Below the pieces are notes generated by a model. The model did no database searches. It worked only from the letters and a program-made list of their open reading frames with translations, and was not told the DNA's origin. A program made the translations under genes and the position numbers. Of a stretch of 7,409 nt of DNA, positions 1 to 6,406 are shown in pieces. Within the stretch, counting starts at the first letter, position 1. The number at the start of each line of letters is the position of its first letter. Origin of the DNA: Candidatus Zixiibacteriota bacterium (GTDB lineage: Bacteria; Zixibacteria; MSB-5A5; CAIYYT01); the NCBI GenBank assembly GCA_026397575.1, contig JAPLUP010000203.1, positions 1 through 7,409 on the forward strand. Direction: 5' to 3'.

Positions 1-732
1 GGTGAAATTGAACGCGAAATCAACCGAGCGATCCGCCAGCGACAACGCCAATCCACCTTGAGTGTGGAAGAAGATGTCGAAGTCGCTCTCGTTACGGATA
101 GTCTTGCCTACCAGCGAAATTGTGTCAACATAGGAAGCGCCATCTGCTAATTCGTGCGGAACGACGAAGGTCGCAATCAGCAAATCCGTGCCCGGATCGC
201 GTAACTGGCCGATCAGCGAATCGATCGCAAACCCGGTATTGTTCGTGGCAGTGACGATTAGCCCCCCTTCGGCTATGGTCGCTTCGGAAAACGAATTGGT
301 CGGACCGACAGTCTTCTCAACCCAGAGGCCGGTATCGGGTACAACTCCAGCCGTGAGGGGTATGACGTCAGCAAACGCAATCTGCTGGGACATAGCGGAA
401 GGCGATACCACCGTAATCAGGCCGACCTCTTTTTCGAATTCCGAAGAGGATGTTGCTACCGATAGAACATCTTGAATCGATACCGAGTCGAGATTCTTCG
501 CAACGTAGAATGAGCTATTTCCGGCCGAATCTTTTTTGATATCATCAGCCGCCAGTTTGTCAAACAGCTCTCCAGAAGAAAATGTCCTGTTAATGAGCGG
601 CAGTCTGAGCGTTGTATCCCAACTCGGCGCTTGCGGCGATTTAATGGAGCATCCGGCAAGCAGAATGCCTGCGACAACTGCCAGTAATCCGCTGCCGTGT
701 AGCAACCGCCTAACCTTAATCAGCTTCTTCAT
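1..732 (-). CDS. Secreted lipoprotein of unknown function, N-terminal 244 codons (3' end beyond window)
   Basis: The minus strand is open from an ATG at 732 to the window edge with no stop, so the C-terminus is missing. The start is supported by a purine-rich AGGGGAG about 9 nt upstream. Residues 1-28 form a lipoprotein signal peptide: basic start (MKKLIKVRR), hydrophobic stretch (GLLAVVAGI), then the lipobox LLAGC with the acylated Cys at 28. Position +2 is Ser, which in a diderm would not suggest inner-membrane retention. The mature part starts CSIKSPQAPSWDTTLRLPL and is rich in Ser, Thr, Val and Asp with alternating hydrophobic residues, suggesting extracellular beta-sandwich structure (inference). 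There are no further membrane segments and no catalytic motif I recognise. The gene is divergent from the WYL regulator. The coding call and lipoprotein export are well supported; the function is unknown. Confidence 0.85.
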   Translation of the reverse strand, partial: MKKLIKVRRLLHGSGLLAVVAGILLAGCSIKSPQAPSWDTTLRLPLINRTFSSGELFDKLAADDIKKDSAGNSSFYVAKNLDSVSIQDVLSVATSSSEFEKEVGLITVVSPSAMSQQIAFADVIPLTAGVVPDTGLWVEKTVGPTNSFSEATIAEGGLIVTATNNTGFAIDSLIGQLRDPGTDLLIATFVVPHELADGASYVDTISLVGKTIRNESDFDIFFHTQGGLALSLADRSVDFAFNFT

Positions 733-782
733 TTTTTACTCTCCCCTCGCTTATCGCGTTATTGCCAACCTCTCTTGCGCAA

Positions 783-803
783 CCGCCGTGCCACAGGTGG
801 CGG
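783..803. repeat. GC-rich inverted repeat (CCGCC / GGCGG hairpin)
   Basis: CCGCC at 783-787 pairs with GGCGG at 799-803 around an 11-nt loop. The loop itself contains a GCCAC/GTGGC complement (791-794 against 797-801 region), so alternative folds are possible. Four T residues follow on the plus strand (805-808), which resembles a weak intrinsic terminator, yet no plus-strand gene ends upstream in the window. On the minus strand it lies in the leader or promoter zone of the lipoprotein gene. It could be a dispersed repeat, a leader hairpin or a terminator for read-through. The pairing is seen directly; the role is unknown. Confidence 0.4.
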
Positions 804-836
804 CTTTTCGTCCTCTATGTGCGGCAAGAAGTTGCG

Positions 837-851
837 GCCGGTTTGGCCGGC
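837..851. repeat. Short inverted repeat GCCGG-N5-CCGGC
   Basis: GCCGG at 837-841 and CCGGC at 847-851 form a 5-bp GC-only stem with a TTTGG loop. It lies 33 nt from the 783-803 repeat, and together they make a structured block between the divergent genes. No T-tract follows, so a terminator role is unlikely. GC-rich pairs this short arise easily by chance. Confidence 0.25.
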
Positions 852-990
852 TGATGGCCTGAGATCGGCCGTCGAAGTGTGGGGATCATCCTATAGGTTG
901 AGGATGCCGACAAAACCCTTGACGTTATCCGGCAGTTGGTTAGGTTGGTTGCGGGAGTGACGTCGAACTCTGAATTAGGTGAGACACTGG

Positions 991-1028
991 ACAGCTGTGT
1001 GAGGTATTGCTCACTATGACTAAGTCAT
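991..1028. promoter_or_regulatory. Cluster of three dyads over the RBS and start of the WYL regulator (operator candidate)
   Basis: Three dyads lie almost end to end: ACAGCTGT at 991-998 (perfect 8-bp palindrome), GTGAG-N6-CTCAC at 999-1014, and ATGAC-TAA-GTCAT at 1016-1028. The second covers the GAGG ribosome-binding site and the third includes the ATG. WYL/DeoR-like regulators often bind near their own promoter, so autoregulation by DNA binding is plausible. A hairpin hiding the ribosome-binding site is the alternative. The symmetry is seen directly; the function is inferred. Confidence 0.4.
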
Positions 1029-1960
1029 CCCGACTATTGACCGTTCTTAATCTCATTCGCAGCAATCGCGTGATGACGACTTCGCAGTTGGCGCGTGAGT
1101 GCGCCGTGACGGAGCGCACAGTCTACCGCGACATTCAGTCGCTTGGAGAAGCCGGGGCGCCGGTCTACTATGACAAGGGCTACCGCCTGCTGGGCGGAGC
1201 TTTTCTGCCGCCTCTGAATCTGACTGCCGGTGAATATCTGGTGCTGCGAGCGGCAATTCAGGGTTCACCGTTGATGGAAATAAAGTCTTACGCCAGCGAA
1301 CTCAAGAGCATGACGGCTAAAATTGATGCCGCAATGAACGGCCAGCTTTCAGAGCATATTCGCAAACAGCATTCGCGGATGTTGCTTTCGCCGCGGATGA
1401 CTGCCGACGCCACTCGCGGTGATCTGACGATGCGGTTGCTGCGGCAGGCTATTGATGGCGACATTGTTCTGGAAATCAACTATCATTCGGTTTCCTCCGG
1501 CGAAGGTGTGCGGCCGGTCGACCCCTACTTTATCGTCTTTCGTGGTCACGCCTGGTATCTCCTCGGATACTGCCATCGCCATGACGAGATGCGGCTCTTT
1601 CGGATCGATCGTATTTACAAGATAACGATCACGAAAAACTTGTTTGAGCGCGACCACAAGATCACTCTGGAAAAGTACTTCGAGTCTTCCTGGGATGTCT
1701 ATTCGGGAGAGCCGGTGGAGATCAAGCTGCTGTTATTCGGCAAGGCGGCCGCCGTCGTTTCCGACGGCAAACGTCACGCCAGCCAACGGGTGGTGAAACG
1801 CAAAGAAGGTTCCGTCGAATATACCGTCACGGTCGCCGGAACCGAGGAAATCCTTCGCTGGATCATTGGCTTTGGAGGGGAGGCGCGGGTCATTTCGCCG
1901 CCGGAGTTGGTGGATCAAGTGTGCCGACTGGCGGCCGAAATCCTCAAAAACTATCGCTAG
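1016..1960 (+). CDS. HTH plus WYL-domain transcriptional regulator (YafY/DeoR-like)
   Basis: This 314-residue protein begins with a winged helix-turn-helix at about residues 7-59: the helix pair TTSQLARECAVTERTVYRDI followed by a wing ending in KGYRLL. This is the HTH_11/DeoR layout with the typical TVYRDI recognition helix. A WYL domain follows at about 142-203, with the HAWYLLGYC core and the LFRIDRI motif, then a C-terminal extension to 314. Family members are cytoplasmic DNA-binding regulators whose WYL domain is thought to sense ligands, often nucleotides or nucleic acid; the target here is unknown. I prefer ATG 1016 because GAGG (1001-1004) sits 11 nt upstream. An in-frame TTG at 1007 would leave only 2 nt after it. 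The gene stands alone and diverges from the lipoprotein gene. The domain call is strong; the regulated gene is not known. Confidence 0.92.
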   Translation: MTKSSRLLTVLNLIRSNRVMTTSQLARECAVTERTVYRDIQSLGEAGAPVYYDKGYRLLGGAFLPPLNLTAGEYLVLRAAIQGSPLMEIKSYASELKSMTAKIDAAMNGQLSEHIRKQHSRMLLSPRMTADATRGDLTMRLLRQAIDGDIVLEINYHSVSSGEGVRPVDPYFIVFRGHAWYLLGYCHRHDEMRLFRIDRIYKITITKNLFERDHKITLEKYFESSWDVYSGEPVEIKLLLFGKAAAVVSDGKRHASQRVVKRKEGSVEYTVTVAGTEEILRWIIGFGGEARVISPPELVDQVCRLAAEILKNYR

Positions 1961-1974
1961 TCACCTCAAATCAG

Positions 1975-2003
1975 TTGCCTGCAAAGGGGGAATTGCATAT
2001 TAT
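1975..2003 (+). promoter_or_regulatory. Sigma70-type promoter for efp
   Basis: A -35 TTGCCT (1975-1980, 4 of 6 consensus) and a -10 TATTAT (1998-2003, 5 of 6) are separated by exactly 17 bp. They lie in an AT-rich patch that contrasts with the surrounding coding DNA. Transcription would start near 2010, giving a leader of about 50 nt before efp. This is the best-matching promoter in the window and implies efp is transcribed independently of the upstream regulator. Confidence 0.55.
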
Positions 2004-2060
2004 ATTTTGCTATGGCACAGTGGCCCGTGGTTCCAGAAGGAGAATCGTTGCGGAGGATAA

Positions 2061-2618
2061 ATGATTTCGACAGGTGATTTCCGAATCGGAATGAGAATAG
2101 CAATCGAGGGTGCACCCTACTACATTGTTGACTTCTTGCGTTCCCAAACCGGACGCGGTCGCGCCAACGTCTGGACCAAACTGAAAAACATCAAGACCGG
2201 ACAGGTCGTCGAGCGCACTTTCACCTCCGGTGAAAGTTTCGATATCCCGGACTTCAGTCACAAACGTACTCAGTACCTCTATGCTTCCGAGGGTGAGTGG
2301 TACTTCATGGATACTGAGAACTACGACCAATTCTCACTGACGAAAGATCAACTCGGTGACTACACGCAATACTTGAAGGAAAATGGAGAGTACACGATTC
2401 TCTATTTCGAGGGCAAGCCGATCAACCTCGATATGCCGTCCTCTGTGATACTCAAAGTTGTCACTACCGAACCGGCAGTGCGAGGCGATTCCGTATCCAA
2501 TATCACCAAAGCGGCCACTTTGGAGACGGGCATCGAAGTCAGGGTGCCGCCTTTCGTCAAGGAAGGCGATTCGATCAAAATCGATACACGCACCGGCAAG
2601 TATCTCGAACGCGCATAA
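2061..2618 (+). CDS. efp: Translation elongation factor P (Arg32 type)
   Basis: At 185 residues this is a full-length EF-P. It binds between the ribosomal P and E sites and relieves stalling at consecutive prolines. The three beta-barrel domains fit: KOW-like N-domain (about 1-62), OB domain (66-127, with TQYLY and WYFMDTENYDQF), and C-terminal OB domain (130-185) ending in the family signature ATLETGIEVRVPPFV...DTRTGKYLERA. The loop that reaches the peptidyl-transferase centre reads TGRGRA, so the tip residue is Arg32 rather than the lysine that is beta-lysylated in E. coli. Thermus EF-P, as I recall it, also has Arg here. In Pseudomonas and Shewanella an Arg32 is rhamnosylated by EarP, but no EarP or other modification gene is seen nearby. 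GGAGG (2052-2056) lies 4 nt before the ATG. It is probably co-transcribed with the RNase H gene 10 nt downstream. Confidence 0.97.
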   Translation: MISTGDFRIGMRIAIEGAPYYIVDFLRSQTGRGRANVWTKLKNIKTGQVVERTFTSGESFDIPDFSHKRTQYLYASEGEWYFMDTENYDQFSLTKDQLGDYTQYLKENGEYTILYFEGKPINLDMPSSVILKVVTTEPAVRGDSVSNITKAATLETGIEVRVPPFVKEGDSIKIDTRTGKYLERA

Positions 2619-2628
2619 AGGTACGAGA

Positions 2629-3279
2629 TTGACGGGCTACATCGCCGGAGTTGATGAATCCGGCAAGGGGGACTTTTTCGGCCCGCTTGTCATTGCTGCT
2701 GCCGCTATCAGCGTGTTAGAGAGACCTCTGCTCGAAGAACTCTACGTCCGCGATTCCAAGAAAATGTCCGATCAGCGTGCCGCAACAATTGCCGTCGAAT
2801 TGAAAAGGCACGTCCCACATAGCATTGTTGTGATCATGCCGGAAAAATACAATAAACTCTATCTCAAGATCGGCAATTTGAACAAGTTGCTGGCTTGGGG
2901 ACACGCCCGCGCGATTGAGAACCTGTTGGAAAAAACACCCTGCGACACCGTAATTTCCGATAAGTTTGGCAAAGAGGAACTGCTTGAACGGTCACTCATG
3001 GAAAGAGGGAAGACCATCAAGCTGATCCAGCAGGTTAGAGGGGAAAGTGAATTGTCGGTGGCGGCTGCATCCATACTGGCGCGCGCCGAATTCGTAGACA
3101 GCTTGCATCGTCTGTCCCAGAAATGGGAACTTGATCTCCCCAAAGGGGCTGCGCCGCAGGTCGATCAGGCGGGAGTGGTATTTATTCGAAAATACGGCGA
3201 GGAGAGACTGAGTCAAGTCGCCAAGTTGCATTTCAAGAACCTTCAGAAAGTCCGTGGACTAGCCAGCCGTCTGCTCTAA
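2629..3279 (+). CDS. Ribonuclease HII/HIII family enzyme, HIII-like catalytic core only
   Basis: The enzyme should cut the RNA strand of RNA-DNA hybrids in the cytoplasm. The N-terminal motif GVDESGKGDFFGPLV (7-21) carries the first two acidic residues, Asp9 and Glu10. Asp111 in VISDKFG and Glu139 in RGESELSVAAASILAR fit the remaining metal ligands. The GKGDFFGP signature, NLNKLLAWGHARAI (83-96) and Glu rather than Asp at the fourth position resemble RNase HIII more than HII. Length is 216 residues, whereas Firmicutes RNase HIII is about 300 with an N-terminal TBP-like substrate-binding domain; that domain is absent. I start at TTG 2629, with AGG 7 nt upstream and 10 nt after the efp stop. 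No ATG or GTG is available in frame between efp and the DESGKG motif, and an upstream TTG at 2458 lies deep inside efp. Translational coupling to efp is likely. The RNase H call is firm; the HII/HIII subtype is less certain. Confidence 0.9.
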   Translation: MTGYIAGVDESGKGDFFGPLVIAAAAISVLERPLLEELYVRDSKKMSDQRAATIAVELKRHVPHSIVVIMPEKYNKLYLKIGNLNKLLAWGHARAIENLLEKTPCDTVISDKFGKEELLERSLMERGKTIKLIQQVRGESELSVAAASILARAEFVDSLHRLSQKWELDLPKGAAPQVDQAGVVFIRKYGEERLSQVAKLHFKNLQKVRGLASRLL

Positions 3280-3421
3280 TCTAAGCATTTTCCCGCATAT
3301 TTCCTCCGTATTCCCAATCTCGACGGACTGACACATCTCCATACAGTACCGCCGGTAAAATCGCTCCTGCAACTGCCGATATAGTAAAGGTTGACATTGT
3401 AACAGGTGACAGAGGGTAAGA

Positions 3422-5470
3422 ATGATTCTGGCGGAATATCTCTTTCTAGTGCTCCTGGTGTTGGTCAGCTATTCGACCTACCGGGCAAAAGAACGTTATT
3501 TCTACCGGTCGAAAGACAGCTATGACAAGTTGATGATTGGGCAAATGCTTTGGGCGCTTCTGCTGTTCGTGCGTGTGCTTGGCGAAAGCGGTTCTTTGCG
3601 GCAATTGCCCGTTTTGTCTCAGGCCGAGTATCGATATCTCGTGGAGGCGCTTCTCTTGGTCTCCGGTGGTCTATTCATCGTCATAGGCGCTACCGAATGG
3701 ATTAACCGCATGACCCGCGCTGATCTCAAGTCTACTCAATATCAGAAACGTCTCGACTTCCTGTCAGCGGTCGCCAATCTCAGCCGCGGGCAGCGTGAGG
3801 TTCTGCCATTCCTGGATAAACTCCGCGGACTGGTACTGCACTTCACCAAAGCGGTCTCCGTCAACTACTACCGCGAGGACCAGTTCTCCGGCAGCTTCGT
3901 CCCCGCCGAGTCGAATACGATCCCGCTAACCGATCATGGTCCCCTCCAACACTGGTGTCATGCTGTTCAACGTTCGCAGCGGCTTTCGCTTGTTCCTCTC
4001 GAAGCATCCGAAGACAAGAAGCCAACCATTGTCATACCTCTGCAAGACAAGACCACAGAACCTCTGGTAATGGTAATTAACTGGGAGCAGGGCGCACACA
4101 TCGATACTGACCTGCTGCAATTGCTTGATCTTTTGACCGTGCAGTTGGGTGTTACGCGGGTTTGCGCTGCGACCGGGAATGTGCTGGTTGACGGGACCAC
4201 GTCGGCGCTCGAAAAGCTGCGCAGCGATCTGGCCGCAGTCGACCGAATTCAAGACGCTATTCACTTGGTTGACGAAGCACTACACCGAATCACGGAATAC
4301 GAAATCCTGCGCATCGCAGTCTATGATTCACGCGGTCACAATGTCACTCAATACTGTCTTGGGCAGGGTAAGAACCTCCTCACCGAGCGCAACCATTCCA
4401 TCTCAACTCAGAAGACACAGTTGGGTGCTCTGTTCCTGTCACCGCAGGTCACTTACAGCGACGCACTTGAACAGAGTGAGCTGCAGGACGATCGCTGGCT
4501 GATTTCCTGTGGCGCACGCTACGCGCTGACAATCCCGATCATGCTGGGTGACAAGCCGATCGCTGCTTTGACCATGGCCGCCGAGAAACAGTGCCCTGAT
4601 AAGGAATTTGGGGAGAAGATTGCCGCGATGTTGTCGGCAGCACTCGTGCCGTCAGTGCGAAGTGACATATTCTCGCATCAGCTGGTCGCCTACAATCGCC
4701 AAATCCTTGATCTCACTGGCTCCCTCAAGAAGCTGATGACGAGCGAAGATACACAGGCGTTCATGGTCGAGCTTGCTGAAACCGTCGTGAAAAAGCTGCC
4801 GGCGACCTACTGTCGCTTCTGGCGCTACGATTCGACACGGGAGTCGCTCGAATTTGTGACTGAGGCGCAAGCGCGCGATGTCAGTAGTCATGTCACTGAA
4901 GTGCGCAGTTTGCCGCTGTCACGGGCACGCTGGCACAAGCTGGCGATTCAGGCAGGGCGCATGATGCTGATCAACCAGCGCGAAGAGCGAATGCAGATGG
5001 ACGATCAGGAGTTGCTACAGTCGCTCGTTGTCGGTCTGCAGTCGGCATTGCTGGTACCGATGATGGTTGGCCATGAGCCAATCGGCATCATGGCGGTGGC
5101 AGAATTGCGCAATTGGGAGAGACGCAGTTTCTCACTTTCTGATAGCGTGTTTGCGCGCGGTATCGCCAATATCGCGGCGCAGGCGTTGATGTCGTCGGCG
5201 ACTGCCGACCGGGTCGGGCAACTGGGTCGTCATGTCGAACGGCTGGAGCGCAGCAAGCTGTTGGGTGAAGTGTTCTCCGATCTGCCCAAACGCTTCGCGA
5301 CACCCCTGACGTCAATCATGGCGCGTACGCAGCAGTTGATCGACAAATCGGATAATCCGGACGAGCAGACGGCCAAGAATCTGGCGATCATCAAAATGCA
5401 GACCGAAAGAATGATGAAAGAAGTGCGAACGCTGCAAGACACCCGATCAGTAAGTCTGCTGGGGAAATAG
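3422..5470 (+). CDS. Membrane-anchored multi-GAF sensor with degenerate histidine-kinase dimerisation segment
   Basis: This 682-residue protein has three hydrophobic segments near the N-terminus (about 3-19, 38-53 and 72-92), so it should sit in the cytoplasmic membrane. Three GAF-like regions follow at about 112-246, 274-406 and 438-590. They are supported by repeated strand patterns such as YALTIPIMLGDKPIAALTMA and SALLVPMMVGHEPIGIMAVA, and are separated by helical linkers. Residues 612-675 align without gaps to a HisKA dimerisation helix pair (LGE...PLTSI...). Where a kinase has the phospho-accepting His there is Lys623, followed by Arg624 in place of the usual acidic residue, and the gene stops before any HATPase_c domain. 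It therefore should not autophosphorylate. It may be a sensory scaffold or partner of another kinase (inference). AGAGGG lies 5 nt before the ATG. No response regulator adjoins it. The stop is intact and the frame clean, so a recent truncation is not evident. Confidence 0.85.
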   Translation: MILAEYLFLVLLVLVSYSTYRAKERYFYRSKDSYDKLMIGQMLWALLLFVRVLGESGSLRQLPVLSQAEYRYLVEALLLVSGGLFIVIGATEWINRMTRADLKSTQYQKRLDFLSAVANLSRGQREVLPFLDKLRGLVLHFTKAVSVNYYREDQFSGSFVPAESNTIPLTDHGPLQHWCHAVQRSQRLSLVPLEASEDKKPTIVIPLQDKTTEPLVMVINWEQGAHIDTDLLQLLDLLTVQLGVTRVCAATGNVLVDGTTSALEKLRSDLAAVDRIQDAIHLVDEALHRITEYEILRIAVYDSRGHNVTQYCLGQGKNLLTERNHSISTQKTQLGALFLSPQVTYSDALEQSELQDDRWLISCGARYALTIPIMLGDKPIAALTMAAEKQCPDKEFGEKIAAMLSAALVPSVRSDIFSHQLVAYNRQILDLTGSLKKLMTSEDTQAFMVELAETVVKKLPATYCRFWRYDSTRESLEFVTEAQARDVSSHVTEVRSLPLSRARWHKLAIQAGRMMLINQREERMQMDDQELLQSLVVGLQSALLVPMMVGHEPIGIMAVAELRNWERRSFSLSDSVFARGIANIAAQALMSSATADRVGQLGRHVERLERSKLLGEVFSDLPKRFATPLTSIMARTQQLIDKSDNPDEQTAKNLAIIKMQTERMMKEVRTLQDTRSVSLLGK

Positions 5471-5476
5471 CCGCCT

Positions 5477-6406
5477 TTAGAAATGCGCCAGAGTGGCGGG
5501 GATGTATAGCTTCGGATCGCTTACTTGTTCCGAAGCCATGAACAACGTGGTCTCGTCAATGTGGAATCCCGCCTTCATCAACATCCGAATGACTTCGAGT
5601 TGTTCCCCCTGAACAAACATGATCTGATACTTGTGCCCCTGAGCAACTCCCCACTCGACCGCGTGTGCTAACAGTGACACCAAGTACTTTGGCTCAGAGG
5701 CCACCACCGGCGCGACCATCCCGCGGCTGTTCACTACGGCATAGCCAGCCAATTTCTTGCCATCATGGAAGATCAGCGTGTCGTAATTCTCGTCCGACAG
5801 CCAGAAGAAGTGTTCTTCAGGTCGTGCCAGTTGGCGAGCGCGTCTGTCAAGAGACGTCAGTCGGTTGATATACTTCTCATCGGTGATCTTCTTCATGGTC
5901 AGCTTGATCGGAACCCGCAGCTTCTTGAACGATTTTCCTTTAGCTCGCTTGCGTTCCATCGTCAATAGCGGTCGCTGCGGGGGCATACCCATTTTGGTGT
6001 AAACAGCAATAGCTTGAGGATTGTATGAGAAAGTCACCAACGCCCAGCGCTTGCAGCCGTTTTTCTTCCCATAGCGCATTGCTTTATCAAGCAGCTTCTG
6101 CCCGAGACCTTTGGATTGAAGCGTTGGATCAACGAACAAGAATGCCAGAAACCATTCATCCTCGCGGATCAGCGACATCGCAAAGCCCACCAGCTTCCCC
6201 TTGCGGTCATGCGCAACGAATGATCCCTCAGGGTCGGTCTTAAGCATGTGCACGAGCAGAGACGGCGGTTGCCTCAGCTTCTTGGATCTCGTCGTTGACA
6301 TCCCCCGATGCCGCCGCAAGTGATTGGCTGTGTTCATCACCAGCGTAAAGGCATCGATCAAATCCGCTTGTCGTGTGCGTCGAATTGTGATGGCTTTCAG
6401 ATTCAT
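5477..6406 (-). CDS. GNAT-family N-acetyltransferase, probable tandem GNAT fold
   Basis: This 309-residue soluble protein transfers an acetyl group from acetyl-CoA to an unknown amine. The N-terminal half (about 5-150) is a recognisable GNAT domain. Motif A reads FLAFLFVDPTLQSKGLGQKL, with the CoA pyrophosphate loop Q97-S-K-G-L-G102. Motif B is NPQAIAVYTKMGM (129-141), with Tyr136 where the general acid usually lies. The second half (about 170-309) has GNAT-like order (HDGKKLAGYAVV, then a helix, IMFVQGEQLEVIRMLMKAGFHID) but no Q-x-x-G-x-G loop, so it is probably a second, non-catalytic GNAT repeat. An in-frame stop just upstream (6416-6418) fixes the start at 6406, though the ribosome-binding site is weak. 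The gene is convergent with the GAF sensor, their stops 6 nt apart. The substrate cannot be deduced. Confidence 0.88.
   Translation of the reverse strand: MNLKAITIRRTRQADLIDAFTLVMNTANHLRRHRGMSTTRSKKLRQPPSLLVHMLKTDPEGSFVAHDRKGKLVGFAMSLIREDEWFLAFLFVDPTLQSKGLGQKLLDKAMRYGKKNGCKRWALVTFSYNPQAIAVYTKMGMPPQRPLLTMERKRAKGKSFKKLRVPIKLTMKKITDEKYINRLTSLDRRARQLARPEEHFFWLSDENYDTLIFHDGKKLAGYAVVNSRGMVAPVVASEPKYLVSLLAHAVEWGVAQGHKYQIMFVQGEQLEVIRMLMKAGFHIDETTLFMASEQVSDPKLYIPATLAHF
5486..5498 (-). terminator. Hairpin at the convergent gene ends, possible weak terminator
   Basis: CGCCA (5486-5490) and TGGCG (5494-5498) form a 5-bp stem with a 3-nt loop in the last codons of the acetyltransferase gene. On the minus strand CATTTC and the stop follow it. 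A looser outer pair, CCGCC (5471-5475) with GGCGG (5495-5499), competes with it. A proper T-tract is missing on either strand, so intrinsic termination is doubtful, but the position between two tightly convergent genes makes it the best candidate. Confidence 0.25.

Larger units (their letters stand above)
733..1015. other. Gap between divergent genes (lipoprotein / WYL regulator)
   Basis: I find no convincing gene in this 283-bp stretch. It holds GC-rich inverted repeats (783-803 and 837-851), two copies of the 7-mer TAGGTTG (894-900 and 941-947), a GTTGGTT direct repeat (935-941 and 944-950), and a cluster of dyads next to the regulator start. A TTGACG hexamer at 919-924 could be a -35 for the regulator, but the best -10 partner (TAGGTT at 941-946) matches the consensus at only three positions, so I do not call that promoter. 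Short open frames here lack ribosome-binding sites and protein-like composition. Confidence 0.6.

Noticed and set aside
188..862. Plus-strand open frames at 188-475, 536-862 and 775-960, and the minus frame 456-677
   Set aside because: The minus-strand lipoprotein frame is continuous from 732 to 1 with a signal peptide and ribosome-binding site. The others overlap it or the structured gap and lack protein-like composition.
1007..1015. TTG at 1007 as the start of the WYL regulator
   Set aside because: GAGG at 1001-1004 would be only 2 nt away. The ATG at 1016 has workable spacing, and the added residues are not part of the HTH.
2458..2628. Upstream extension of the RNase H gene to a TTG at 2458
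   Set aside because: The extra 57 codons lie wholly inside efp in another frame, with low-complexity basic and Ser-rich composition. The TTG at 2629 has a suitable ribosome-binding site and lies just before the first catalytic motif.
3380..3419. Promoter for the GAF sensor from TATAGT (3380-3385) or TTGACA (3391-3396)
   Set aside because: TATAGT has no acceptable -35 at 16-18 bp, and TTGACA has no -10 before the start codon. Each is a lone hexamer.
3422..5470. GAF protein as a complete histidine kinase
   Set aside because: There is no HATPase_c domain before the stop codon, the phospho-accepting His is replaced by Lys623, and the next gene is convergent.
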